NCBI GenBank assembly: GCA_002451215.1
Contig: DKBM01000085.1
Span: forward strand, 1 to 40,417
From: SM1-46 sp002451215
GTDB lineage: Bacteria; Pseudomonadota; Gammaproteobacteria; Acidiferrobacterales; Sulfurifustaceae
DNA: 40,417 nucleotides
Reading direction: 5' to 3'
Position 1 is the first letter of the stretch. Each line of letters begins with the position of its first letter. The position numbers and the translations under genes are program-made. This document shows, in pieces, positions 8,123-16,229 of the stretch. Below the pieces are notes generated by a model. It was not told the origin of the DNA. It searched no databases and saw only the letters and a program-made list of their open reading frames with translations.

Positions 8123-9819
8123 GATTCGCGCACGACTTCAACCTTTTCGACCTATTGTTGGGGCGGGTGCACGAAACACCGCAGCAACCCGCCTATCGGC
8201 AGTTCGTCGACGGCGAGTGGCGAGACTGGACCTGGGCCGAGGTGGCGCGCGAGATCGGACGCTACGTGGCCGCGTTGCGGGCGGACGGACTGAAGCGCGG
8301 TGATCGGGTGGCGATCTGCATGCGCAATCGCGTCGAGTGGGTGTGCTTCGATCAGGCGGCGCTCGCGCTCGACCTTGTGGTCGTGCCGCTTTACTTCGAT
8401 GATCGCGCCGACAACATGGCGTTTTGCCTGAACGATGCCGGAGCGCGGTTGTTATTCATTCAGGATGCCGATCAGTGGCCGGCGCTGCGCGAACAGGTAA
8501 AGACCATCGAGCGCGTGGTGTACCTCGGGGGCGAAATGGCGCCGGAGCCGAAGGTGCGGGAAATCGCCGAGTGGCTTCCCGAGAAGCCGGAGGTGCTGGA
8601 ACGTTCTGGCGCCAGGCCGGAGGAGCTCGCGACCATTGTCTACACCTCCGGCACCACCGGCCGTCCGAAAGGCGTGATGCTGTCGCATGGCAACATCGTC
8701 AGCAACGTTATCGCCTCGCTCAAGGCCATCACTATCACCCCGAATGATCTGCTCGTTTCGTTTCTGCCGTTGTCGCATATGTTTGAGCGCACCTGCGGGT
8801 ATTACGCGATCGTGTGCGCGGGCGCACAGACGGTGTTTGCGCGTTCTATTCTGCAGCTTGGCGAGGACATTGCCGTCCAGCGACCGACCATCCTGATTGC
8901 GGTTCCGCGCATCTTTGAGCGCATTTGGGGACGCATGCAGGAGCAAATGCCGGAAGGATCACCCAAGCGCCGACTGTTCGACAAAGCAGTCAATGTCGGT
9001 TGGCGGCGCTTTGTCGGCGAGGCCAGCGTCGGTGACCGGCTGCTTTGGCCGGTGCTGAAAGCGCTGGTTGCCAGGAAGCTCTATCGGCGGCTCGGCGGCC
9101 GATTGCATCTCGTGGTGGTGGGCGGCGCGGCGTTTCCACCGCAGCTCGCGCGCGTCTTTATCGGTCTTGGACTTCCCATCATCCAGGGCTACGGTCTCAC
9201 CGAGACCGCGCCGGTGCTGGCCGCCAACCGCGTCGGCGACAATGATCCGATGTCGATTGGCAGGGCGCTCGAGGGAATAGAATTGCGCTGCGATGAAAAT
9301 GGCGAGCTGCTGGCGCGCGGGCCGAACATCATGCTGGGCTACTGGAATAACCCGGATGCGACCAAGACAGCGATCGATTCCGAGGGGTGGCTCCATACGG
9401 GCGACATTGCACGCATCTGCGACGGTCGTGTCTTCATTACCGGGCGCCTGAAGGAAATCATCGTGCTCTCCAACGGCGAGAAGGTGCCGCCGGCGGATGC
9501 CGAGCACGCGATTCTCCAGGACCCCGTCTTCGAGCAGGTCATGGTGCTGGGCGAGGGACGCGCCCGCCTTGGGTTACTGTGTGTTGCAGCGTCCGACAAT
9601 CTCGCCGAACTTTGCGCGCGCGCCAACCGCCAATTGCACGACTTTCCAGGTTACGCGCGTATCTGCCACATCGCGCGTACGCCGGAACCATGGACGGTGG
9701 AAAACGGTTTGTTGACGCCGACGCTCAAGCTCAAGCGCAAAGAACTCAGCGCCCGCTACGCCGAGACCATCGAGGACATGTATCGGCGCAGCAAGACCTG
9801 CAAGAGCGAGGAACTCTAG
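8119..9819 (+). CDS. Long-chain acyl-CoA synthetase (AMP-forming)
   Basis: Activates fatty acids to acyl-CoA through an acyl-adenylate and so feeds the upstream beta-oxidation genes. The start at 8119 gives MRFAHDFNLFDLLLGRV, which matches where this family begins; longer in-frame starts add a low-complexity, arginine-rich stretch. The 566-residue protein has the P-loop YTSGTTGRPKG (175-185), the adenylate motif GYGLTETAPV, the hinge motif GWLHTGDIARI and ITGRLKEIIVLSNGEK towards the C terminus. It most resembles the FadD15-like long-chain ligase group rather than E. coli FadD. It lies 237 bp after fadJ and converges with prmB, leaving only 34 bp between stops. Confidence 0.9.
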   Translation: MRFAHDFNLFDLLLGRVHETPQQPAYRQFVDGEWRDWTWAEVAREIGRYVAALRADGLKRGDRVAICMRNRVEWVCFDQAALALDLVVVPLYFDDRADNMAFCLNDAGARLLFIQDADQWPALREQVKTIERVVYLGGEMAPEPKVREIAEWLPEKPEVLERSGARPEELATIVYTSGTTGRPKGVMLSHGNIVSNVIASLKAITITPNDLLVSFLPLSHMFERTCGYYAIVCAGAQTVFARSILQLGEDIAVQRPTILIAVPRIFERIWGRMQEQMPEGSPKRRLFDKAVNVGWRRFVGEASVGDRLLWPVLKALVARKLYRRLGGRLHLVVVGGAAFPPQLARVFIGLGLPIIQGYGLTETAPVLAANRVGDNDPMSIGRALEGIELRCDENGELLARGPNIMLGYWNNPDATKTAIDSEGWLHTGDIARICDGRVFITGRLKEIIVLSNGEKVPPADAEHAILQDPVFEQVMVLGEGRARLGLLCVAASDNLAELCARANRQLHDFPGYARICHIARTPEPWTVENGLLTPTLKLKRKELSARYAETIEDMYRRSKTCKSEEL

Positions 9820-9853
9820 CCGCGAGCGAGAATAACTCCGCGCCCTCTTAAGC

Positions 9854-10807
9854 TTATCGTTTGATGCGCCGCTTCTGGCGTGTTCGGCTTCGTGACGCGG
9901 ACGCTCGTGATCGGTGTGTCCCGATGACGGCGATTTGCCTCGCGCTGAGCAGAAACACACTGTCGTCTCCGCCGCTGGTCGTCACCCACAGAAACGGCAC
10001 CTGCGGGTAGGTCCGCTCCAGCGCCGGGCGGCTGTTGCCAACTTCCACCACCAGCACGCCGTGCGCGCTGAGGTGACTCGGTGCCGCGCGCAGGATTCGC
10101 GCCACAATATCGAGTCCGTCGCGCCCAGCGGCGAGCGCCAGCGTCGGTTCGTGGCCATATTCGGGTGGCATCGTCGCGAGATCGCGCGCATCGACATAGG
10201 GCGGATTGCTTACGATCACGTCGTAGCGACGCTGCCCGAGTGCGGCAAACAGATCCGAGCGCATCAGGCGCACCCGCCCGGCCAGCGCGTGGCGTTCCAC
10301 ATTGATGCGCGCAACCGCGAGCGCATCGGCTGAGATGTCGACAGCATCGACTCGTGCTTGCGGGAACGCTTGCGCACAGGCAATCCCCATGCAGCCGCTG
10401 CCCGTACATAAATCGAGAACGCGCGTGACACGTGGGGCATCCACCCACGGCGCAAAGCGCTCGAGGATAAGTTCGCCGGTGAGCGAGCGTGGCACGATCA
10501 CGCGCTCGTCGACATAGAACTTCAACCCGGCGAACCAGGCCTCGTGCAGCAGGTAGGCGAGGGGCTTGCGGGTACCGATGCGCGCCTCGACGAGCACGCG
10601 TATCCGCTCCCGCTCCGCCGGGTGCGGCACATCCGTTAAATGGGTATCGAGGCCGCCAGGCTCGATGCCGAGCGCGCCGCTCACCAGCCAGGCGGCCTCA
10701 TCTGCCGCGTTATCTGTGCCGTGGCCGTAGTAGAGCCGCGCAGCGCGAAAGCGCGCGGCGACCCAGGCGACATGCTCGCTGACGGTGCGCGGGGCAGCGG
10801 GTTTCAA
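9854..10807 (-). CDS. prmB: Ribosomal protein L3 N5-glutamine methyltransferase
   Basis: SAM-dependent methyltransferase that modifies a glutamine of ribosomal protein L3. The 317-residue product has an N-terminal helical substrate-recognition domain (about 1-115), the SAM loop LDLCTGSGCMGIA and the glutamine-binding NPPYVD motif, followed by MPPEYGHEPTLALAAGRDGL. That last stretch separates PrmB from PrmC and HemK-like paralogues. A basic C-terminal tail (SRASASRSRTRQKRRIKR) extends slightly beyond the core fold. It starts 32 bp after the mdh stop and probably shares that transcript. Confidence 0.9.
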   Translation of the reverse strand: MKPAAPRTVSEHVAWVAARFRAARLYYGHGTDNAADEAAWLVSGALGIEPGGLDTHLTDVPHPAERERIRVLVEARIGTRKPLAYLLHEAWFAGLKFYVDERVIVPRSLTGELILERFAPWVDAPRVTRVLDLCTGSGCMGIACAQAFPQARVDAVDISADALAVARINVERHALAGRVRLMRSDLFAALGQRRYDVIVSNPPYVDARDLATMPPEYGHEPTLALAAGRDGLDIVARILRAAPSHLSAHGVLVVEVGNSRPALERTYPQVPFLWVTTSGGDDSVFLLSARQIAVIGTHRSRASASRSRTRQKRRIKR

Positions 10808-10839
10808 GAGGGCAAGTGCACAACCGGAGGGGTGTGCAT

Positions 10840-11769
10840 CTAGAGTAACTTCAGTCTATCGATATCCGCGCGTACGTGTTCCGATGATCGGCGAAATTCA
10901 TCCGCTTCCTGTGCGGTTAGGGGCAGCTGGATCACACGCTCCATGCCGCCCTCCCCGAACACCACCGGTACCCCCATGCAGATATCGTTCAGGGTGTACT
11001 CGCCGTCCAGCACCGCCACGGCCGGCAGGATGTGTTTGCGGTTGCGGGAAATGGCATCGACCATGCTTGCGATCGCAGCTGCAGGCGCGTCGTAGGCGCT
11101 GCCGGTCTTGCGCAGCGCGAGGATCTCGGCACCGCCCTGGCGGGTGCGCTCGACGATGCGGTCGATCTGCTCGCGCGTGAGGAAATGTTCAATCGGGATA
11201 CCGTTGATCGTGGTGAAGCGGGTCATCGGGACCATGGTGTCGCCATGGCCGCCAAGTACCATGGCGGAAATGTCCTTGACCGAAAAGCCGGTCTCCATCG
11301 CCACGAAACTACCCATGCGCGCGGAATCCAGCACGCCGGCCATGCCGAACACACGGTGGCGCGACCAGCCGGTGCGTCGCCAAGCCGCGTAGGTCAGGAT
11401 ATCGACCGGGTTGGTCACCATCAGCAGCAGCGCATCGGGGGCGTGCTTCACTGTAGCGTCGACCACGCCGTTGACCACGGCGACGTTGGTCTCCAGTACA
11501 TCAGACCGCGACATGCCTTGCTTGCGTGGCACGCCGGCGGTCACGATCACCATTTCCGCGTCGGCCACGTCGTCAAGACTGTTGGAGCCGCGCAGTTGGG
11601 TGTCAAAGTCAAAGATCGGCGCGGACTCCTGGATGTCGAGGGCTGTGCCCTGCGGCACGCCTTCCTTGATGTCGATCAGCACAATCTCGCGACAGAGTTC
11701 GTGCTTGGCGAGATTGTGTGCGGTCGATTCGCCGACGCGCCCGGCACCAATAATTGCGATCTTGCGCAT
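10840..11769 (-). CDS. mdh: Malate dehydrogenase (LDH-like type)
   Basis: Oxidises malate to oxaloacetate with NAD in the TCA cycle. The 309-residue protein shows the dinucleotide loop GAGRVG (8-13) with acidic Asp33 selecting NAD, the mobile loop VPRKQGMSR with Arg82, which specifies a dicarboxylate substrate, Arg151 in LDSARM and catalytic His175 in GGHGDTMVP. These mark the lactate-dehydrogenase-like malate dehydrogenase group rather than the E. coli type. GGGGAG stands seven bases before the ATG. A short malic enzyme lies upstream on the same strand, so two malate-consuming enzymes are adjacent. A TATACT at 11801-11806 may be its -10 box. Confidence 0.93.
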   Translation of the reverse strand: MRKIAIIGAGRVGESTAHNLAKHELCREIVLIDIKEGVPQGTALDIQESAPIFDFDTQLRGSNSLDDVADAEMVIVTAGVPRKQGMSRSDVLETNVAVVNGVVDATVKHAPDALLLMVTNPVDILTYAAWRRTGWSRHRVFGMAGVLDSARMGSFVAMETGFSVKDISAMVLGGHGDTMVPMTRFTTINGIPIEHFLTREQIDRIVERTRQGGAEILALRKTGSAYDAPAAAIASMVDAISRNRKHILPAVAVLDGEYTLNDICMGVPVVFGEGGMERVIQLPLTAQEADEFRRSSEHVRADIDRLKLL

Positions 11770-11800
11770 TATTTGTCTCCCCGAGTTCCGGTGGACTTCG

Positions 11801-11806
11801 AGTATA
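11801..11806 (-). promoter_or_regulatory. Candidate -10 box upstream of mdh
   Basis: On the minus strand TATACT lies 32 bases before the mdh ATG, in the 65-bp gap after the malic enzyme stop. No good -35 stands 16-18 bases further upstream, so the assignment is tentative. Confidence 0.3.
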
Positions 11807-11834
11807 GCCCGTGCCTGACAGACGACCGCGAGGG

Positions 11835-13088
11835 CTAGGCCGGGGGCGGCGGGTAGTGAGAAGGATAGTGCGCGCGCGCGACACCCGAATCGATGGCGGC
11901 CTGCGCGACAGCCGGCGGCACAACATCCAGCAGCCGCGGATCGAGCGGCTTCGGGATGATGTATTCCTTGCCGAAGGCGAGACTCTTCAGATTGTACGCC
12001 CGCAGGACTTCCGCCGGGACCGGCTCGTGCGTGAGCCTGGCGAGTGCGGTGACTGCGGCGCGCAGCATTGCGCGGCTGATCGAGGCGGCGTGCACATCTA
12101 GGGCGCCGCGGAAGATATAGGGGAATCCCAGAACATTGTTAACCTGATTCGGAAAGTCGGAGCGCCCGGTTGCCATGATGAGATCCTGGCGTGCGGCATG
12201 CGCGACTTCCGGGCGAATCTCCGGATCGGGGTTGGCGAGCGCAAACACAATTGGCCGGCTTGCCATGGACTGCACCATCTCCGCTGTCAGGACATCCGCC
12301 GCCGAAACACCAATGAATACATCGGCGCCGCGCATCGCGTCGGCAAGCGTGCGCTTGTCGGTCATCTGCGCATAGCGGCGCTTGTAGAGGTTGAGGTCGG
12401 TACGCGCCGTCTGGACGACGCCTTTGCTGTCAAGCAGCAGGATGTTGTCGCGCTTCGCGCCGAGCGCGATCAGCAGCTGAATGGTGGCGAGTCCCGCCGC
12501 CCCTGCACCGAGCAGAACGATCTGCGCCTCGGAGAGCTGCTTGCCCTGGAGCTCAAGCGCGTTCAGCAGGCCAGCGCCGATAATGACTGCCGTGCCGTGC
12601 TGGTCGTCATGGAAGACCGGAATGTCGAGGTGAGCGCGCAGCATCTCTTCGATAGCGAAGCAGTCGGGCGCCGCGATGTCTTCCAGATTGATGCCACCGA
12701 AAGTCGGGGCGATGTTGGTCACGGTTTCGACAAACGCCTCGAGCGAAGGCGCGTCGACCTCGATATCAAATACGTCGATATTGGCAAAGCGCTTGAACAG
12801 CACCGCCTTGCCTTCCAGCACCGGCTTGGAGGCGAGCGACCCGCGATTGCCAAGGCCGAGAATCGCCGTGCCATTACTGATGACCGCCACGAGATTTCCC
12901 TTGTTGGTGTAGCGGTAGACGGCGTCCGCATCGCGCGCGATTTCGCGTACCGGCTCGGCGACTCCTGGTGAATAGGCGAGAGAGAGATCGTCTTGCGTCT
13001 CGCAAGGCTTGGTAGCGACGACCGCGAGCTTCCCGGCAGGGGCGCGAGAGTGATATTCGAGGGCGGCGGTCTTCTTGTCTTGGGTCAT
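11835..13088 (-). CDS. Malic enzyme, short form (oxaloacetate-decarboxylating)
   Basis: Converts malate to pyruvate and CO2 with reduction of NAD(P). The start at 13088 (MTQDKKTAALEYHS) is preferred to an in-frame TTG 54 bases upstream, giving 417 residues. Conserved parts are LAYSPGVAEP with Tyr39, TNKGNLVAVISNGTAILGLG, the catalytic lysine in LEGKAVLFK (Lys94), the metal ligands in NLEDIAAPDCF and FHDDQHGTA, and a Rossmann loop GAGAAG (194-199). It ends after the NAD(P) domain and lacks the phosphotransacetylase-like C-terminal half of E. coli MaeB. Cofactor preference cannot be read safely. It precedes mdh. Confidence 0.92.
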   Translation of the reverse strand: MTQDKKTAALEYHSRAPAGKLAVVATKPCETQDDLSLAYSPGVAEPVREIARDADAVYRYTNKGNLVAVISNGTAILGLGNRGSLASKPVLEGKAVLFKRFANIDVFDIEVDAPSLEAFVETVTNIAPTFGGINLEDIAAPDCFAIEEMLRAHLDIPVFHDDQHGTAVIIGAGLLNALELQGKQLSEAQIVLLGAGAAGLATIQLLIALGAKRDNILLLDSKGVVQTARTDLNLYKRRYAQMTDKRTLADAMRGADVFIGVSAADVLTAEMVQSMASRPIVFALANPDPEIRPEVAHAARQDLIMATGRSDFPNQVNNVLGFPYIFRGALDVHAASISRAMLRAAVTALARLTHEPVPAEVLRAYNLKSLAFGKEYIIPKPLDPRLLDVVPPAVAQAAIDSGVARAHYPSHYPPPPA

Positions 13089-13161
13089 GACGGGTCCAGC
13101 AGTGGCTGCCGAGTGGTAGTGGGAGTCAGCGTCTGGTGGCAATGCGTTGCTCGCCGAGCCG

Positions 13162-13932
13162 CTAGTCGCGAAATGTTAGCATGGCCGGATGCCCCACCCG
13201 CAGGCGCAAACCGCGATCGTGCGGGGTAACCCAACCGCGCACCTGAACCGCCTTGCCGACCAGCTGATCGGGGTTGCCGAAGTTGGCGAAATACCTAGCC
13301 CAGTCTTCCCGTGGCACCACGACCGTGACACGCGGGGCGAGGTCAAAGTAATAGGCATACCGGGACTGGCCGAGGCGCCCAACGGTCCCGGTAACCAGCT
13401 GAAAACCGGTCGTGGTCGGACCCAGACGCTCCACGGGCAACGCGGCGAGCCTCGGCTCCACCCAGACGCCACGACCGGCGCTTCGGGCCGCGGATTCCGC
13501 CACTTGCAGGCGGCTTACCCAGCCTACGTTCGGCGGGATTGCCACCATCCACGCTAGGCCCCTTGCGAGCAAGGCTTCTTCCGCGCTGCGCTCCGCACCG
13601 TCAGCATCTGTGAAAAGCACGTGTGCAAGAGTGCGCCGGTAACGATCATGGCGCTCGGCCTCGTAAACGAGTTTGACCTTCCGTCCCTCCACGAGGCTGG
13701 CGAGCAGTGTGCGGGCCGCGCGCGCGAGTGGTTGCTCGGGCGCCCCGTCGCGTCCCATCTCCGGGGCGTTGACGCCGATCAGTCGTACCTCACGCCCGTC
13801 AGCGAGCACCAGGGAGTCGCCGTCCACGACATGCCGCACGACAGCGGAATCGGCCGTGGCAGCGCCGGCGGCGACCCAAAACAAAAGGGCGCCCACCAGG
13901 GGCGCCCTCAGGATTGAGACTGCTGCGCGCAA
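13162..13932 (-). CDS. Secreted thermonuclease-family (SNase-like) protein
   Basis: Predicted to cleave phosphodiesters outside the cytoplasm. A TTG start at 13930-13932, one base after the rpmE stop, gives 256 residues with a signal peptide (basic start, hydrophobic VGALLFWVAAGAA, cleavage near ATA-DS at residue 27). The SNase OB-fold follows: VVDGDSLVL, REVRLIGVNAPEMG with Arg50 and Glu58, and HDRYRRTLAHV carrying the second arginine. The region after residue about 160 is an additional domain of unknown role, predicted beta-rich, including GTVGRLGQSRYAYYFDL and VQVRGWVTP. A GTG at codon 13 is an alternative start, but it gives a very short signal. The signal-peptide codons overlap a strong intrinsic terminator. 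Confidence 0.8.
   Translation of the reverse strand: MRAAVSILRAPLVGALLFWVAAGAATADSAVVRHVVDGDSLVLADGREVRLIGVNAPEMGRDGAPEQPLARAARTLLASLVEGRKVKLVYEAERHDRYRRTLAHVLFTDADGAERSAEEALLARGLAWMVAIPPNVGWVSRLQVAESAARSAGRGVWVEPRLAALPVERLGPTTTGFQLVTGTVGRLGQSRYAYYFDLAPRVTVVVPREDWARYFANFGNPDQLVGKAVQVRGWVTPHDRGLRLRVGHPAMLTFRD
13878..13907 (-). terminator. Intrinsic terminator downstream of rpmE
   Basis: Reading the minus strand, the eight-base self-complementary GGGCGCCC occurs twice (13907-13900 and 13894-13887) with a five-base loop, followed at once by TTTTGTTTT (13886-13878). This is a textbook rho-independent terminator placed 27 bases after the rpmE stop. It lies inside the predicted start of the downstream nuclease gene, so it should attenuate read-through from rpmE into that gene. 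Confidence 0.8.
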
Positions 13933-13933
13933 T

Positions 13934-14143
13934 CTACTTCTTCTTCATGCCGTACTTCTGGCGGAACTTCTCGACACGACCCTCGGTGTCGACGATCTTC
14001 TGCTTGCCCGTATAGAAGGGATGGCAGCTGGCGCAGACTTCGATGGTCAGATCGCGGCCGAGCGTCGAGCGCGTAGTGAAGCTCGCCCCGCAGGCGCAGC
14101 GCACGTTGGTGTCCTTGTACTGCGGATGGATGGCTTCTCTCAT
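13934..14143 (-). CDS. rpmE: 50S ribosomal protein L31 (zinc-binding type)
   Basis: A 69-residue large-subunit protein that helps bridge the ribosomal subunits. It begins MREAIHPQYKDTNVRCACG and ends in a lysine cluster. Cys16, Cys18, Cys37 and Cys40 (CAC and CASC) make it the zinc-containing C+ form rather than the zinc-free paralogue, and ASCHPFYTGKQKIVDTEGRVEKF-type residues are intact. GAGG stands eight bases before the ATG. A promoter with TTGCGC and TAGAAT lies upstream, and a strong terminator follows the stop, so it is mostly monocistronic. It sits between rho and the nuclease gene. Confidence 0.97.
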   Translation of the reverse strand: MREAIHPQYKDTNVRCACGASFTTRSTLGRDLTIEVCASCHPFYTGKQKIVDTEGRVEKFRQKYGMKKK

Positions 14144-14214
14144 GTCGTTGACCTCAAAAGGGATTCTCTCATCTATGCCGGCCGGAGGCGCGTGCGAGGC
14201 CGGAAAGGGGGCGA

Positions 14215-14243
14215 ATTCTAGGGGTTCGGCTCCACGCGCGCAA
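14215..14243 (-). promoter_or_regulatory. Candidate sigma70 promoter of rpmE
   Basis: On the minus strand TTGCGC (14243-14238) and TAGAAT (14220-14215) are 17 bases apart, giving a 5' leader of about 65 bases before rpmE. The position in the rho-rpmE gap supports it. The -10 box has five of six consensus bases and the -35 box has four of six. Confidence 0.45.
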
Positions 14244-14260
14244 GACCTGACGGCCGGGCC

Positions 14261-15526
14261 CTAGCGCCTCATGGAGTCAAAGAACTCAGCGTTGTTCTTG
14301 GTGGCTCGGAGCTTCTCAAGCAGGAATTCCGAAGCCTCGAGCTCATCCATCTGGTGCAGGAGCTTGCGCAGAATCCAGATCTTCTGCATCTCGTCCGGGG
14401 CAAGCAACAATTCTTCGCGCCTGGTGCCGGAGCGGTTGATGTTGATGGAGGGATAGCTGCGCTTTTCGGCGAGCCGCCGGTCGAGGTGCACCTCCATGTT
14501 GCCGGTGCCCTTGAATTCCTCGTAAATGACGTCGTCCATCTTCGAGCCGGTATCGATCAGTGCGGTGGCCATGATCGTGAGTGAGCCTCCTTCCTCGATA
14601 TTGCGTGCTGCCCCGAAAAAGCGCTTCGGGCGCTGCAGCGCATTGGCGTCCACGCCACCCGTGAGCACCTTGCCCGAGGCCGGTACCACGGTGTTGTATG
14701 CGCGCGCGAGACGGGTGATGGAATCGAGCAGGATGACAACATCCTTCTTGTGCTCAACCAAGCGCTTGGCTTTCTCGATCACCATCTCTGCAACCTGAAC
14801 GTGGCGCGAGGCCGGTTCGTCGAAGGTTGACGATATCACCTCGCCGCGCACCGAACGCTGCATCTCGGTCACTTCTTCCGGGCGCTCATCTATAAGCAGC
14901 ACGATCAGGTATACGTCCGGGTGGTTGGCTGTGATGGCGTGGGCGATGTTCTGCAACATGACAGTCTTGCCCGCCTTCGGCGGCGAGACGATCAATCCGC
15001 GCTGGCCCTTGCCGATCGGGGCGATCAGGTCGATGACGCGCGCTGTCATGTTCTCGCTTGACGCGTTGTCGCGCTCCAGCCTGAAGCGCTCCTGCGGATG
15101 CAGAGGAGTGAGGTTCTCGAACAGGACCTTGTTCTTGGCCTGATCCGGATTCTCGAAGTTGATGTCATCAACCTTGAGCAGCGCGAAATAGCGTTCCGAC
15201 TCCTTCGGTGGGCGGATGTTGCCCTTGACAGTATCACCGGTGCGAAGATTGAAGCGGCGGATCTGCGACGGCGAAACGTAAATATCGTCCGGACCCGCTA
15301 GGTACGACGCATCGGCCGAGCGCAGAAAGCCGAACCCGTCCTGCAAGATCTCAACCACGCCCTCTCCCATGATGTCCTCGCCTTTCTTGGCCTGGGCCTT
15401 GAGTATGGCGAAGATCAGATCCTGCTTGCGCAGTCGCGCGCCACCCTCGACATCAAGCGAAGCGGCCATCTCGGCCAGCTCGGTTGCTGGTTTGCGCTTA
15501 AGTTCAGTAAGGCTCATCTGGGGCAT
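14261..15526 (-). CDS. rho: Transcription termination factor Rho
   Basis: Hexameric RNA-dependent ATPase that terminates transcription. The 421-residue protein has the N-terminal helical domain (MSLTELKRKPATEL), the RNA-binding cold-shock-like domain with DGFGFLRS and DDIYVSPSQIRRF, the Walker A loop SPPKAGKT (181-188), Walker B VVILLDSITRLARAYN, the Q-loop and R-loop region (VLTGGVDANALQRPKRFFGAARN) and GTGNMEVHLDRRLAEKR. Length matches the compact proteobacterial Rho. Start 15526 is used because GGTGA lies six bases upstream; ATG 15517 (MSLTEL) is equally plausible by alignment. It follows trxA by about 200 bp that include a 26-bp palindrome, and Rho autoregulation in that leader is possible. 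Confidence 0.96.
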   Translation of the reverse strand: MPQMSLTELKRKPATELAEMAASLDVEGGARLRKQDLIFAILKAQAKKGEDIMGEGVVEILQDGFGFLRSADASYLAGPDDIYVSPSQIRRFNLRTGDTVKGNIRPPKESERYFALLKVDDINFENPDQAKNKVLFENLTPLHPQERFRLERDNASSENMTARVIDLIAPIGKGQRGLIVSPPKAGKTVMLQNIAHAITANHPDVYLIVLLIDERPEEVTEMQRSVRGEVISSTFDEPASRHVQVAEMVIEKAKRLVEHKKDVVILLDSITRLARAYNTVVPASGKVLTGGVDANALQRPKRFFGAARNIEEGGSLTIMATALIDTGSKMDDVIYEEFKGTGNMEVHLDRRLAEKRSYPSININRSGTRREELLLAPDEMQKIWILRKLLHQMDELEASEFLLEKLRATKNNAEFFDSMRR

Positions 15527-15681
15527 AGGGGGTCACCACATTGGGGTCCGGACAGGTCGCACCGCGTCGGGCTGCGTCCGGGAGTTTCAGGGGAAGGGAA
15601 CGAATTTACTGCGAAGCAGCGGATCGTTATGAATTCTGTGCTTCTAAAAGAAAAGTAACACCTGTTTTGAGGTTCGTCCAG

Positions 15682-15707
15682 TCGTGCCCGCCGGCCGGCG
15701 GGCACGA
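15682..15707. repeat. 26-bp perfect palindrome between trxA and rho
   Basis: The half site TCGTGCCCGCCGG is followed immediately by its exact reverse complement, starting 16 bases beyond the trxA stop. As RNA from the minus strand it would form a very stable GC hairpin. No T tract follows, so simple intrinsic termination is not supported. It may protect the 3' end of trxA mRNA, promote pausing for Rho, or be a protein site. Confidence 0.7.
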
Positions 15708-15722
15708 TCGCAAGCGACGTAA

Positions 15723-16049
15723 CTAGATATTGCCGTCTATAAAGGCGGCAAGCTGGGACTTGGAGACAGCGCCGACCTTGGTGGCCTCGACCGAGCCGTT
15801 CTTGAAGAGCATCAGGGTCGGAATGCCGCGAATACCGTACTTGGGGGGCGTCTGGGGATTCTCATCGATGTTAAGCTTGGCTACCTTGATCTTGCCAGCG
15901 TACTCGCTTGCGATTTCCTCGAGCACCGGGGCAATCATCTTGCAAGGGCCGCACCATTCGGCCCAGTAGTCCACCAGGACCGGCCCGTTGGCTTTGAGGA
16001 CTTCATTCTCAAAGCTGTCGTCGGTCACGCTGATGATGCCCTGGCTCAT
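15723..16049 (-). CDS. trxA: Thioredoxin 1
   Basis: Cytoplasmic protein-disulfide reductase. The 108-residue protein has the whole thioredoxin fold, with the active site WAEWCGPCKM (Cys33, Cys36), the buried Asp in VLVDYWAEW, the cis-proline in RGIPTLMLF and the glycine before the last helix. GGAGG lies 11 bases before the ATG. The trxA-rho order divergent from rhlB matches that in E. coli and other gammaproteobacteria. TrxA supplies electrons to DsbD, which is encoded further along in the same window. Confidence 0.97.
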   Translation of the reverse strand: MSQGIISVTDDSFENEVLKANGPVLVDYWAEWCGPCKMIAPVLEEIASEYAGKIKVAKLNIDENPQTPPKYGIRGIPTLMLFKNGSVEATKVGAVSKSQLAAFIDGNI

Positions 16050-16229
16050 AATTTCGAATGCCTCCGTTGGGAATGATTCTGGAAAAACCGCGGCGAAAAG
16101 CCGGGTTGAGAGATGGTGCGTCGGGTAGGAATGCCGCTTAAGGTGAGGCTAATTTGAGCCGAATCAAGTGGGCAATGCAAGATTGCCGCCCTGCGGCCCC
16201 CCATTTTCTGTTATTCTTTATGCGCTTAG
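16050..16229. other. Divergent trxA-rhlB intergenic region with inverted repeat
   Basis: This 180-bp region must hold promoters for trxA (minus) and rhlB (plus). An exact inverted repeat GGCAAT, five-base spacer, ATTGCC occupies 16171-16187 and could be an operator or hairpin. On the minus strand TTGCAT and TCAAAT stand 17 bases apart as a weak trxA promoter candidate. No Shine-Dalgarno is visible before the rhlB ATG. Confidence 0.35.

Noticed and set aside
12198..12971. A 257-codon plus-strand frame opposite malic enzyme
   Set aside because: It is entirely antisense to catalytic regions of malic enzyme and has no ribosome site.
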